The position numbers and the translations under genes are program-made. From assembly GCA_945874145.1 (NCBI GenBank), contig CAMCFN010000010.1, forward strand, positions 1 through 64,000: DNA of 64,000 nt, read 5' to 3'. Below, one piece after another: positions 17,785 through 27,243 of the stretch. Origin of the DNA: Akkermansia muciniphila (GTDB lineage: Bacteria; Verrucomicrobiota; Verrucomicrobiia; Limisphaerales; SXTU01). Position 1 is the stretch's first letter; each line of letters opens with the position of its first letter. The notes beneath the pieces are model-generated. The model saw nothing but the letters and a program-made list of their open reading frames with translations, did no database searches and was not told the origin of the DNA.

Positions 17785-17963
17785 GTAGCCGTGGCTGAAG
17801 CGAGCGAGCGCAACCCACGGTCAGCTCGCAAAGCAAATTTGAACCGCGTAGCGGTGACACGCTCTCCGTCCTCCGACAACAATGTCGAACCGCTACGCGG
17901 TTCACCCAACTCGCGGCCCAATCCGCAGGTTCCGTTCGCGGTGCGAACTTCACCCACGGCTAC
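17785..17963. repeat. Nested inverted-repeat element between convergent genes
   Basis: Outer GTAGCCGTGG (17785-17794) / CCACGGCTAC (17954-17963); inner GAACCGCGTAGCGGT (17841-17855) and palindrome GAACCGCTACGCGGTTC (17887-17903). Confidence 0.65.
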
Positions 17964-17992
17964 TGTTGTCCCACCCCCGACGAGGCTTCCCC

Positions 17993-18820
17993 TCACTTCT
18001 TCTTCTTGCCCCCGCCCATAATCTTCTTCGCCACCTTCACGAGGCCCAGCTTGTGCGGCAGCTTGAAGGCCGGGTGCTCGGCGATGCGCCAATACTCGCG
18101 CGCGGTCGTGCGGAAGACATCGTTGCGGACGAGCGCGTAGAGATAGCCCTTGTAATTCTGGTCGCGCCACGAGCGCATCGGCTCGGTCTGGCTCAGCCGG
18201 CACTTGCCGAACTCAATGACGAACACCGAACTGGGCAAGTTGTAGGCGCGGAACTCTCGGCCCGACGCCTCCAGTTCGTGGATAAGCGTGTCCAGCCCAA
18301 GGTAAATAATGTCGCCGTCATGGAACGCCATCGCACTGTCCGGCCCCATCGCGTTCAGGCAAAAACGCGCGTCACGGAGCATGGCGGTGTCCGTATGCTC
18401 GCCATCAATGAAGCAGAAATCCGGCTTGAACGGTAGGTCCGCCGGCTTGAGCGACTCCGTGCCCTTCTCGATGGGAATGACCTTCTTCACGTCCGCGCCG
18501 GGCACCTTCGCGAGCAGGTCGAGCATGATCTGCGTCGTGACGTGCGAGTAGTCGCCGCCCTTCTCACGTGCGTCGGGCACAAACTTCGGGCGCGGATCAA
18601 TCGAGATGATCTTCGTGCAGCCGGGGTCAGCCACGTAGGACTGTAGTGAGCCGCCCTTGAAGGAACCGATCTCCAAGAAAGTGAACTTGCCGCCCTTCCA
18701 TTGGCGGAACGCACTGTTCAACGCCATAAACGAGCGGCGGTCATCCTCGCTGCTCTGGCTCTCGATGGTCTTGAAGAGCGACAAGTCCTGCTGGTCAATC
18801 TGCTCTTGGATGGTGGGCAT
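17993..18820 (-). CDS. Class I SAM-dependent methyltransferase (Methyltransf_24-like)
   Basis: FTFLEIGSFKGGSLQSYVADPGCTKIISIDPRPKFV...DFCFIDGEHTDTAMLRDARFCLNAMGPDSAMAFHDGD. Confidence 0.75.
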   Translation of the reverse strand: MPTIQEQIDQQDLSLFKTIESQSSEDDRRSFMALNSAFRQWKGGKFTFLEIGSFKGGSLQSYVADPGCTKIISIDPRPKFVPDAREKGGDYSHVTTQIMLDLLAKVPGADVKKVIPIEKGTESLKPADLPFKPDFCFIDGEHTDTAMLRDARFCLNAMGPDSAMAFHDGDIIYLGLDTLIHELEASGREFRAYNLPSSVFVIEFGKCRLSQTEPMRSWRDQNYKGYLYALVRNDVFRTTAREYWRIAEHPAFKLPHKLGLVKVAKKIMGGGKKKK

Positions 18821-18908
18821 AGGTGATGTTGGTGCGCGGCAACGTGCCAAGCACGCGAAGTCGGGTAAAGACGGAAATGCCGGGACCGCATGCTACGTCC
18901 AACGCGCC

Positions 18909-20762
18909 ATGCTTCAACTGCGTTCTGTAATCGCCGGGCTCGCGTGCCTCACCTTGCCCCTCTCCGCCGCGTCCATCGCCGACCAGCTTGCCGCCGCCAA
19001 GTGGACTCATCACGCCAAGGCTCCCGGCTACTCTGAAGGCCCGACATGGCTGAATGGCGAAGTCTTCTTCTGCTCCGGCGCGCTGCTCAAGGTGGACAAG
19101 GCTGGCAAGGTCTTCCCCTGGCTCGACATCGGGCCAGCCGGCACGTTCCTCCGCCGCGACCACCAATTGCTCATTGCCGACAACAAGCACAAGGCCCTGC
19201 TAAGTCTCGCCACAAACGTCGTCGTCTCCGTGCTCGCGGACCAGTTCGAAGGCCAACCGCTCAACAGCCTCAACGATCTCACGGTGGACGCGCGCGGGAA
19301 CATCTACTGGACCGACCCCTCCGGGTCCTCCGCCGCCAAACCTGTCGGCAACATCTTTCGCCTCAGCCCAGCCGGGAAAGTCACGCGGGTCGCCACTGGC
19401 TTCGCGTTTCCCAACGGCCTCGACGTGGACCCCGCCAGCCGCTTCCTCTACCTCATCGAATCGCAGTCGAAGAAAATCCTCCGCCTCGCCCTGCCCGCGA
19501 GCGACGATGCGCCGCTCGGCCCGCCGGAGCTTTTCTACGACCTCGGCGGCAGCGGCGGCGATGGCTGCGTGTTCGATGCAGCGGGCAACTTATGGGTCGC
19601 CGACTTCCACCGGCCCGAGACAAAGAAGGGCCGCATCACCGTCCTCAGCCCGGCGGGCCAAGTCCTCGGCCAGCTCGACGTGCCCGCGCAGGTCGTCAGC
19701 AACATCACCTTCGGTGGCGCGAACCACGACGAGATCTTCTGCACCACCGGCACGCCCGACGGGGTCTTCCACGCGAAGGTCGGTGTGAAGGGTTTTACCG
19801 GCCATCCTGGCGTGGAACTGAAACCGCTGCGCACGATCGCCACGCTGCCGCACGAGGGCGCTCACCCCTTGCACGCGCGGCGCTTCGGCGTGCCCGGCAG
19901 CATCGGCATCTCGCGCGGCTGGTATGTCTGGCGGAAGTTCGACCGCGCCACCTGGACCGGCGAGTTCGAGCACGAGGGCAACGGTGAAATTTTCACTGCG
20001 AAGATTCTCCCCTGGGCCACCACCTACCGTCACCTCACCTACGGCGCGCACGTGGACGAACCTCTCCCCGGTGAGCGCGTGAACTGCTTCTTCAATCCCG
20101 ACGGTGACAAGAAACGCGGCTGGCTCGTGCATTACCAGGACGAGCTTTGCCAAATGAAGGGCCACAACCACGCGTGGATCATTCAGTCCGTTAAGTCCGG
20201 TGGCCGCGAGTTCAGTGCGCAAGTCTTCGCCGGTGACAAGCCCTTCGAGGACAAGGCGCGCGACTTCCAACTCGCTGCCGACGCAAAATTCTTCCGCAAC
20301 GGCCAGCGCACCGACGCCCCGGCGCTTAAGACCGGCGACCGCCTCTACTTCACCTGGACCAAGGCCACCGACCGCCGTGTCGTCCATCTCCTCACCGACG
20401 ACGCGAGTCTCGACGCCGTGAAAAAGATCGAAGCCGACGCTGTCGCCGCGCGCATAGCGCAGGAAGGCCTGACCGGCCAGATCGAGGCCATTGAAGGCGA
20501 CACCGTCCACTTCCTCATCCACTCCTCCTACTGGTTTCAGGGCAACCTCTTGAAGCCTGGCCAAGCGGTGCAACTCCGCAACACCGACGCCCAGTTTGCC
20601 CCCATCGGCGACTCCCTCGAAGCCGAGCTGGTGACCCGCAAGAACCTCGGCACCTACGGCTCCGGCGTGAACGAGACCACCCTCAAGCTCAAAAACACCG
20701 CCGATGCCAAGAAGCTCGCCGCTTGGAAGAAGAGCCAGGTCGTGCGCCTCATCGTGAAGTAG
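18909..20762 (+). CDS. SMP-30/gluconolactonase-like beta-propeller fused to a C-terminal domain (secreted)
   Basis: Signal MLQLRSVIAGLACLTLPLSA; APGYSEGPTWLNGEVFFCS...SLNDLTVDARGNIYWTDPSG...PNGLDVDPASRFLYLIES; about 300 aa C-terminal extension. Confidence 0.8.
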   Translation: MLQLRSVIAGLACLTLPLSAASIADQLAAAKWTHHAKAPGYSEGPTWLNGEVFFCSGALLKVDKAGKVFPWLDIGPAGTFLRRDHQLLIADNKHKALLSLATNVVVSVLADQFEGQPLNSLNDLTVDARGNIYWTDPSGSSAAKPVGNIFRLSPAGKVTRVATGFAFPNGLDVDPASRFLYLIESQSKKILRLALPASDDAPLGPPELFYDLGGSGGDGCVFDAAGNLWVADFHRPETKKGRITVLSPAGQVLGQLDVPAQVVSNITFGGANHDEIFCTTGTPDGVFHAKVGVKGFTGHPGVELKPLRTIATLPHEGAHPLHARRFGVPGSIGISRGWYVWRKFDRATWTGEFEHEGNGEIFTAKILPWATTYRHLTYGAHVDEPLPGERVNCFFNPDGDKKRGWLVHYQDELCQMKGHNHAWIIQSVKSGGREFSAQVFAGDKPFEDKARDFQLAADAKFFRNGQRTDAPALKTGDRLYFTWTKATDRRVVHLLTDDASLDAVKKIEADAVAARIAQEGLTGQIEAIEGDTVHFLIHSSYWFQGNLLKPGQAVQLRNTDAQFAPIGDSLEAELVTRKNLGTYGSGVNETTLKLKNTADAKKLAAWKKSQVVRLIVK

Positions 20763-20822
20763 GACAGCGCGTCCCGCCGGTCTCTCTAATTGTCAGCCTC
20801 CACCCAAGCGGCTCTGTTCAGA

Positions 20823-20855
20823 TGGAGGTCAGGAAAGATGCGCTGACCTATTTTT
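20823..20855 (+). repeat. Dispersed repeat copy 1 flanking a small ORF
   Basis: tggaggtcaggaaagatgcgctgacctattttt; direct-orientation near-match to 21091-21120. Confidence 0.6.
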
Positions 20856-20867
20856 CGCAACCATCCG

Positions 20868-21080
20868 CTACGGTGCCTGAGCTGGCAGCGACTGACCGTA
20901 AAGTCGCTCGAAGAGGCGGCGTTTGCGCTCGGAATCCGACAGCTCGGCGGGCAGCGAGGCCAGCACCATGCGCCGAGCCGCGTCGAACATCTCGACGCCC
21001 ATGCGAAAACGCTCCGCCCCGGTGCGCGCCATCAGCCGGGTCCGCACGAGTTCGGCGATTTCGGGCGGGGTGTCGGTCAT
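20868..21080 (-). CDS. Small conserved-looking hypothetical protein (70 aa)
   Basis: MTDTPPEIAELVRTRLMARTGAERFRMGVEMFDAARRMVLASLPAELSDSERKRRLFERLYGQSLP: coherent charged helical protein, no large overlap. Confidence 0.55.
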   Translation of the reverse strand: MTDTPPEIAELVRTRLMARTGAERFRMGVEMFDAARRMVLASLPAELSDSERKRRLFERLYGQSLPAQAP

Positions 21081-21090
21081 GGCTGCATTC

Positions 21091-21120
21091 TGGAGGGGCA
21101 GGCAAGATGCCCTGACCTAC
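21091..21120 (+). repeat. Dispersed repeat copy 2 flanking a small ORF
   Basis: tggaggggcaggcaagatgccctgacctac, near-match to 20823-20855. Confidence 0.6.
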
Positions 21121-22409
21121 TTGAGAGCTTTCGCCGTAATGTCGCGGCGGAAGTGCGCGCCCTCGAAGTGGATTTTTTCCACAGCGGCGTAGGCGGCGTT
21201 GCGGGCGGTGGCGAGGTCTTGGGCCCACGCGGTCACGCCGAGGACACGACCACCTTTGGTCACGGTCTGGCCGTCTTTCTTCGCGGTGCCGGCGTGGAAG
21301 ACTTTGGTGTTCGGCAGCGCGTTCGCGACGTCCAGACCGGTGATGACTTTGCCTTTCGGGTAGCTGCCGGGATAGCCGCCACTGGCCATCACGACGCAGA
21401 CGCTGGCGTTGGTGCTCCAGCGAAGTTCGTGGCTGGCGAGACAGCCCTCGGTGCTGGCGAGGAGGAGTTCCACGAGGTCGTTTTCCAAGCGCGTGAGATA
21501 GACCTGTGTCTCGGGGTCGCCGAAACGGGCGTTGAACTCCAGCACCTTGGGACCGCTCTTGGTGAGCATCACGCCGGGATAGAGCAGACCGCGGAAATCA
21601 ATGCCGTCCGCCGCGCAGCCACGCAGCCACGGCTGGAGGATGGCGTCACCGACGGACTTCAGCTCGGCGTCGGTGAGGAACGGCGCGGGCGAATAGGTGC
21701 CCATGCCGCCGGTGTTGAGGCCGGCGTCGCCGTCGAGGGCGCGTTTGTGGTCCTGCGAGGTGGGGAAGAGCTTTGCGACCTTGCCGTCGCAGAGCGCGTG
21801 CAGGGAAATCTCCATGCCTTCGAGCAGCTCCTGGATGACGATGCGCTGGCCCGCAGCGCCGAAGGATTTGCTCACCATGATTTCGTCCACGGCCTGCTCG
21901 GCATCGCGGACGTTCGTAGTGAGCAGGACGCCTTTGCCGAGCGCGAGGCCGTCGGCCTTCACGGCGCAGCGGCCGTCGAGGCTGGCGGCAAATTGCTTCG
22001 CGGCGACGGGGTCGGTGAAGGTGCCGGACTTGGCAGTCGGGATGCCGTGCCGCTCCATGAAATCCTGTGAGAAGGCCTTGCTGCCCTCGAACTGAGCGGC
22101 CTGCTTGTTAGGCCCCCAAATCTTGAAGCCGTTCGCCTGAAACAAATCCACCACGCCCGCCGCGAGCGGGTTGTCCGGGCCGACGACGGTGAAGTCCGGC
22201 CGCTCCTGCTGCGCGAACGCGAGGAGCTTGGGTAAGTCTTCAGCGGGCACCGGGACGCACTCGATGAGCGCGCCGTTCTGCGCGAGACGTTCCTCGGCGA
22301 TGCCCGCGTTGCCCGGCGCGCACCACATGCGCGTGACGAGCGGGGATTGCGCGAGCTTCCAGACCAGCGCGTGTTCGCGTCCGCCGGAGCCGATGACCAA
22401 GAGTTTCAT
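21117..22409 (-). CDS. purD: Phosphoribosylamine--glycine ligase
   Basis: MKLLVIGSGGREHALVWKLAQSPLV; AVKADGLALGKGVLL; GGMGTYSPAPF; FNARFGDPETQ. Confidence 0.97.
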   Translation of the reverse strand: MKLLVIGSGGREHALVWKLAQSPLVTRMWCAPGNAGIAEERLAQNGALIECVPVPAEDLPKLLAFAQQERPDFTVVGPDNPLAAGVVDLFQANGFKIWGPNKQAAQFEGSKAFSQDFMERHGIPTAKSGTFTDPVAAKQFAASLDGRCAVKADGLALGKGVLLTTNVRDAEQAVDEIMVSKSFGAAGQRIVIQELLEGMEISLHALCDGKVAKLFPTSQDHKRALDGDAGLNTGGMGTYSPAPFLTDAELKSVGDAILQPWLRGCAADGIDFRGLLYPGVMLTKSGPKVLEFNARFGDPETQVYLTRLENDLVELLLASTEGCLASHELRWSTNASVCVVMASGGYPGSYPKGKVITGLDVANALPNTKVFHAGTAKKDGQTVTKGGRVLGVTAWAQDLATARNAAYAAVEKIHFEGAHFRRDITAKALK

Positions 22410-22463
22410 GCGCGGGGATTGAATCAGGAACGCCGGAAGCCGGCAGCCAGCGAATTACTGAAC

Positions 22464-23414
22464 TCAGTTCACCACGTTCTGCAGCGGACCGGCGAGGAAC
22501 GCGCGGACATTCTCCACCGTGGTTGCCATCAAACGCGCGCGGGCGGCCTTGGCAGCCCAGGCCAGGTGCGGCGTGATGAGGCAATTGCGCGCGGTGAGCA
22601 GCGGGTTGTCGGCTTTGGGCGGCTCCGTGGACAACACGTCCAGCCCGGCTCCGGCGAGCCGGCCAGCGTTCAGCGCGTCCGCCACCGCCGCGTCATCCAG
22701 CAGCGGACCGCGGCTGGTGTTGAGCAGGAAGGCGCTGGGTTTCATCAGCGCGAGGTGGGCGGCGTTCACCAACGCCTTGGTGTCGGGCGTGAGCGGACAG
22801 TGCAAACTTAGCACATCAGCCCGGCGGAAGACGGTTTCCAAATCAGCGAACTCGACGCCCGCCTGCGGGGGCTTCGGCGAACGGCTGGCGGCCAGAATCT
22901 TCATCCCCATGGCGCGGGCAATGTCCGCTGTGGCCTGTCCAATGCGGCCCCAGCCGACGACGCCAAACGTCAACCCATCCAGCTCCAGCAGCGGTTGCCG
23001 CCAATAGCACCAGTCGGCAGATTTCACCCAGTCACCGGCCCGGACTGAGTCCGCGTGCAGGCCGACGCGATGGCAGAGCTCCAGCAGCAGCGCGATGGTG
23101 AGCTGGGCCACGGCACGAGTGCCGTAGAGCGGGACGTTGCTCACCGGGATGCCGCGCTCGCGGGCGGCGGCAGCATCCACGACGTTGAAGCCCGTGGCGG
23201 TGACGGCGATGTAACGGAGCTTGGGCAGTGCGCTGACGACTTCGCGCGGGAGCAGCGCCTTGTTCGTGATCACAATGTCTGCGTCCGCACACCGCGTGGC
23301 GACCTGATCGGGCGGCGTGCGATCGAAGAACGCAACGTCGCCGAGCGCCTTCAAGGCGTCCCAGCTCAAGTCGCCGGGATTGAGCGTGTAACCGTCGAGG
23401 ACAACAATCTTCAT
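22464..23414 (-). CDS. D-2-hydroxyacid dehydrogenase (NAD-binding)
   Basis: TFGVVGWGRIGQATADIARAMGMKILA; LSLHCPLTPDTKALVNAAHLALMKPSAFLLNTSRG; ITPHLAWAA. Confidence 0.92.
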   Translation of the reverse strand: MKIVVLDGYTLNPGDLSWDALKALGDVAFFDRTPPDQVATRCADADIVITNKALLPREVVSALPKLRYIAVTATGFNVVDAAAARERGIPVSNVPLYGTRAVAQLTIALLLELCHRVGLHADSVRAGDWVKSADWCYWRQPLLELDGLTFGVVGWGRIGQATADIARAMGMKILAASRSPKPPQAGVEFADLETVFRRADVLSLHCPLTPDTKALVNAAHLALMKPSAFLLNTSRGPLLDDAAVADALNAGRLAGAGLDVLSTEPPKADNPLLTARNCLITPHLAWAAKAARARLMATTVENVRAFLAGPLQNVVN

Positions 23415-23478
23415 GTGCGGAAGTGAAACCGACCGGAGGCGGGGGAGGAAGACTGAAAGAATTTCAGCCAGCAGTGTG

Positions 23479-23590
23479 AAGTGGAGCGCGGCATTCATGC
23501 CGCTTCACGGAGCTACGTTCTTGGTATCTGAATGAACCGCTGCCTGCGGACGTTGAAGCGGCCTGAAGGCCGCGCTCCCGGTGCTCCGCT
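23479..23590. repeat. REP-pair-like dispersed element, copy A
   Basis: GAGCGCGGCATTCATGCCGCTTCA ... TTGAAGCGGCCTGAAGGCCGCGCTC: two palindromic arms that are also inverted copies of each other. Confidence 0.8.
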
Positions 23591-23591
23591 A

Positions 23592-24290
23592 TCACTTGCT
23601 CACGCGCAGCTTCACGTTTCGGAACCAGCACTCGTCATTGTGGTCCGTGAGCAGGATGTGGCCGGTCACCTTGGTGCCGAAGTCCTCGACCTTCTTGAAC
23701 TTGCTTTTCGCCACGGCCTCCTTGAGCGCCGCGCTGCCGAGCTCGTATTCGAGCACCTTCGCGCCGTTGAGCCAGTGCTGGACGGCGCTGCCCTTCACGA
23801 CCACGCGGGAGGCATTCCACTCGCCGACCGGCTTGATGGGCTTGTCCGGCGCGGGCGGCAGCACGTCGTAATAGGCCGCCGTCTGGCGGTGCGGGCCGAT
23901 CTTGCCGTCGGGATGGCCGTCGTCATCGAGCATCTGATACTCGTGACCGACGGCGGACTTGCGCGCCTCGGTGATGAAATACTTGATGCCGTTGTTGCCG
24001 TTCTTGGCGATGCGCCACTCCCAGGACAACTCCCAGTCAACGCTGCCGCTGACGGGCTGCTCCGTCATGATGTCGCCACCGGAAATCTTCGCCTGCTTCT
24101 TGAGCAAGCCGTCCTCCACGATCCAGCCGGCACCGATCTTTCCGCCCTCCTTGTAAGTGCGCCAGCCGGTGAGCGACTTGCCGTCGAAGAGCAGCCGCCA
24201 GCCCGCTTGTTTCTCGGCGTCCGTGAGCGTGTTCAAGTCGGCGGCAACGGCGGTGGCGGCCAGGGCGAGGAGGGCGAGGAGAGCTTTCAT
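23592..24290 (-). CDS. DUF1080 (3-keto-disaccharide hydrolase-like) secreted protein
   Basis: GWRLLFDGKSLTGWRTYKEGG...WIVEDGLL...ELSWEWRIAKNGNNGIKYFI...GHEYQMLDDDGHPD. Confidence 0.85.
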   Translation of the reverse strand: MKALLALLALAATAVAADLNTLTDAEKQAGWRLLFDGKSLTGWRTYKEGGKIGAGWIVEDGLLKKQAKISGGDIMTEQPVSGSVDWELSWEWRIAKNGNNGIKYFITEARKSAVGHEYQMLDDDGHPDGKIGPHRQTAAYYDVLPPAPDKPIKPVGEWNASRVVVKGSAVQHWLNGAKVLEYELGSAALKEAVAKSKFKKVEDFGTKVTGHILLTDHNDECWFRNVKLRVSK

Positions 24291-24320
24291 GGCGGTGAGA
24301 TGGAAGTGGGGCAGGTCCGT

Positions 24321-25007
24321 TCAGAGTTTCCGCGAGCGGATGTTCCGATACCAGACTTCCTCGCCGTGGTGCTGGAGGACGATGCGGCCCTCGGGCTGCT
24401 CCATGAAGCCGGCCCAGCCCTTGAACTTGCTGGTCTCCAGCATCGCCTTGATCTCCGGGCTGCCCCACTTGTAGGTGGCGATCTGGGTGTCGTTGAGCCA
24501 GTGCTCGACGTTGCCGCCCTTGATGACGAGGCGGGACTTGTTCCACTCGCCCGCGGGCTTGTAGGTCTTTTCCTTCATGCCCTTGCCGATGAGGTCGTAG
24601 AGCGAGCCGGCGGTCCGCTTCGGGAAGTTCGCCTTGCCGTCCGGATGCTTCTCGTCATCCAGCACCTGCATCTCAGGACCGGTGGAGTAGGCAGGCTTGC
24701 CGGGAATCTCCTTCACGCGGTAGATGATGCCGCTGTTGCCGCCGGGGGAAACCTTCCATTCGCACTCGAACTCGAAATCCGCATAAACCTGCTCGGTGGC
24801 GAGGTCCACGGGCTTGCCGCCAGCGGAGCGGGGGATGGTCTTGATGGCACCGTCTTCGATCTTCCACGCCTCGTTGGGGAAGGTCGTCTGGTTGTAGCCG
24901 CGGAGTCCGTTCACGGCCTTGCCGTCGAAGTGGACGACCCACGCGCCGGGATCGGCGGCAAGCGCGGTGAGCGTGGAGGTGAGGACGAGGAGAAGAGTCG
25001 CTTTCAT
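24321..25007 (-). CDS. DUF1080 (3-keto-disaccharide hydrolase-like) secreted protein
   Basis: WVVHFDGKAVNGLRGY...WKIEDGAIKTI...FECEWKVSPGGNSGIIYRV...GPEMQVLDDEKHPD. Confidence 0.85.
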   Translation of the reverse strand: MKATLLLVLTSTLTALAADPGAWVVHFDGKAVNGLRGYNQTTFPNEAWKIEDGAIKTIPRSAGGKPVDLATEQVYADFEFECEWKVSPGGNSGIIYRVKEIPGKPAYSTGPEMQVLDDEKHPDGKANFPKRTAGSLYDLIGKGMKEKTYKPAGEWNKSRLVIKGGNVEHWLNDTQIATYKWGSPEIKAMLETSKFKGWAGFMEQPEGRIVLQHHGEEVWYRNIRSRKL

Positions 25008-25053
25008 TTTAAGTTGGTTGTTAGGACGACAGACAGGGGCGGCAGGTGACAAT

Positions 25054-25956
25054 TTAGAACCGCGCGAGCTGTTCAAGCTCCTTCACGCGGGTATCAATCG
25101 CCTTCCGCGTCGCCTTCGTGGTGGCCACCACGCCAAAGCCTTCGCAGCAGAACGACGCCGTCACCGTGCCGTGGATGATGGCGCGGCGAAGGTTCTTCTC
25201 GACGTCGCCCTTCGTGCTGGCGAGGTAGCCGATCATGCCGCCGACGAACGAATCGCCCGCGCCCGTCGGGTCCACGACCTTCTTGAGCGGATAGGCGGGG
25301 GCGATGAAGAAGCCATTGGGGCCGGACAACACCGCGCCGTGGGAACCCTTCTTGATGATCACGTATTTGGGCCCGAGCTGGTGAATCTTCTTCATGGCGG
25401 TGAAGACATTGTCCTCCTTGGTGAGCTGGTGCGCCTCGCCCTCGTTCAGCACGAAGGCATCCACGCGCTTGAGCAGCTTGAGCAGGTCCGGCAGCATGAT
25501 GTTCATCCACAGATCCATCGTGTCCGCGATGACGAACTTGGGCCGGCTGAGCTGATCCACGACCGCGTGCTGGACGGGCGGGGAGATGTTAGCGAGCAGC
25601 ACGTAGGGCGTGGTCTCGTAATCACCGGGCAGCTTAGGCGACCAGTTCTCAATGACGCCGAGCACGGTGTTGAGCGTGCGGCGGTTGTTCATGTTCACCT
25701 CGTATTCGCCGGACCAGTGGAACGTCTGGCCGTCCTTCACCCGCTCAAGGCCCTTCATGCAGATGCCGTGCTTCGCGTAGAGCTTGATGTATTTGGCCGG
25801 GAAGTCGCCGCCCACCACGCCGAGCAGCTTGGTCGGCGCGAAGAAGCTCGCGGCGATGGCCGCGTGGCTGGCCGAGCCGCCGAGCAGGCGCGGATTCTCC
25901 GCCTTGGGAGTCTTGATGGAATCGAGGGCTGTGGTGCCGACTACGAGGACGCTCAT
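25054..25956 (-). CDS. PfkB-family sugar kinase
   Basis: GGSASHAAIAASFF; YVIIKKGSHGAVL; KKVVDPTGAGDSFVGGMIGYLAS. Confidence 0.9.
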   Translation of the reverse strand: MSVLVVGTTALDSIKTPKAENPRLLGGSASHAAIAASFFAPTKLLGVVGGDFPAKYIKLYAKHGICMKGLERVKDGQTFHWSGEYEVNMNNRRTLNTVLGVIENWSPKLPGDYETTPYVLLANISPPVQHAVVDQLSRPKFVIADTMDLWMNIMLPDLLKLLKRVDAFVLNEGEAHQLTKEDNVFTAMKKIHQLGPKYVIIKKGSHGAVLSGPNGFFIAPAYPLKKVVDPTGAGDSFVGGMIGYLASTKGDVEKNLRRAIIHGTVTASFCCEGFGVVATTKATRKAIDTRVKELEQLARF

Positions 25957-26084
25957 GCAGTGTTGATAGGATGTCAGTTAGTTTGCGGAGCGAACGATAG
26001 AGAATAAACCACCGCGCGGCAAGGCACATGCAACCAGGCATATGCAACCTTGCGCCCTCCCCGGCCCTCTCCTTAAATCCCTGC

Positions 26085-26864
26085 GTGCCGACCAAAGTCA
26101 TCGCCGTGGCGAACCAGAAGGGTGGCGTGGGTAAGACCACCACCGCCGTCAACCTCGCCGCCTGCCTCGCCGCCCTCGGCCAGCGGGTGCTCCTCGTGGA
26201 CATCGACCCGCAGGCCAATGCCACCAGCGGCGTGGGCCTGCCCAAGACCGAGGGGGCCAGCAGCTATCGCGCGTTGCTGGGGGAAGGCACCCTCGCGGAC
26301 CACATCCTGCCCACCGCGTTCGAGCGCCTGGCCATCGTCCCCAGCGAAGTGGATTTGTGCGGCGCGGAGATCGAGCTGTCCCGGCTGGAGAACCACCTGC
26401 ACCGGCTCAAGCAGGCGCTTCAGCCCGTGCGTGACGCGGGCCAGCACGACCTCATCGTGATTGATTGCGCGCCGTCGCTGGGGATTCTCACGCTCAACGC
26501 CTTCGCCGCCGCGGACGCGCTGCTGGTGCCGCTCCAGTGCGAGTATTACGCGCTGGAAGGCATCTCGATGATCCACCGCGTGCTGGGGCAGGTGCGCGAC
26601 TCCGGGGTGAACCCGCACCTCGAACTGCTCGGAGTGGTGATGACGATGTTCGACGGCCGCACCCGGCTCTCGCAGCAGGTGCTCAGCGAGGTGCGCGAGC
26701 ACTTCGGCGACAAGGTGTTCGAGACGGTCATCCCGCGCACCACTCGCCTGGCGGAGGCGCCCAGCCACGGCCAGCCCATCATCCACTACGACAAATACAG
26801 CGCCGGGGCCGCCGCCTACGAGGTGCTGGCTCAGGAAGTCATGGAGCGGTTGAAGCTCAATTAG
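26085..26864 (+). CDS. parA: ParA/Soj-family ATPase
   Basis: KVIAVANQKGGVGKTTTAVNLAACLA; deviant Walker A; RVLLVDIDPQANATSG; LIVIDCAPSLGILTLNA; GTG start proposed at 26085 (ORF track starts at 26028). Confidence 0.9.
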   Translation: MPTKVIAVANQKGGVGKTTTAVNLAACLAALGQRVLLVDIDPQANATSGVGLPKTEGASSYRALLGEGTLADHILPTAFERLAIVPSEVDLCGAEIELSRLENHLHRLKQALQPVRDAGQHDLIVIDCAPSLGILTLNAFAAADALLVPLQCEYYALEGISMIHRVLGQVRDSGVNPHLELLGVVMTMFDGRTRLSQQVLSEVREHFGDKVFETVIPRTTRLAEAPSHGQPIIHYDKYSAGAAAYEVLAQEVMERLKLN

Positions 26865-26893
26865 GCCGGTGCCGGTTCCCGTTGGGAGCTTCC

Positions 26894-27028
26894 TTTAACG
26901 CGAGGCCGCAAGGGCGCGGAGAGACAGAGATTGGGAGCGACATCATATTTTGGCTGCCCCGCGCGTTGGGCTTGGCCAAGCATGCGAAAGTGCAAGTTTT
27001 CGTGGCGTCTCTGCGGCTTGGCATTAAA
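26894..27028. repeat. MITE-like dispersed element with inverted ends
   Basis: tttaacgcgaggccgcaagggcgcggagag (26894-26923) and its imperfect inverted copy ...gtctctgcggcttggcattaaa (27001-27028). Confidence 0.55.
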
Positions 27029-27049
27029 TCCTCACGCACCGACTAAGGC

Positions 27050-27130
27050 TCACAGTTCGTTCTCCTTGTCCTCGTAGCAGAACCGGCAAGCCTGGTCGTA
27101 ATCCGCTCCGCGCCCATCTCAAACTCGAAG
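27050..27130 (-). pseudogene. Truncated duplicate of the 3' end of the 30182-30391 gene
   Basis: Minus-strand translation ...DYDQACRFCYEDKENEL* versus ...DYDRAYRLFYEDKENEL* at 30182. Confidence 0.7.
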
Positions 27131-27243
27131 GTCTCGGCTTCGGGTTGATCCGAAAACCTGCCTCCCCGACAAGACCGCCGCGGAGTTTTGGAAGGACTAC
27201 GACGCGGGGAAGCAGCAGGTCGGGCAGACGCGCTGCGACGTCG

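Noticed and set aside
23532-26007. Long + strand ORFs (23532-25049, 24919-26007) opposite DUF1080 and PfkB genes
   Set aside because: Shadow ORFs; the minus strand carries recognisable signal peptides and family motifs.
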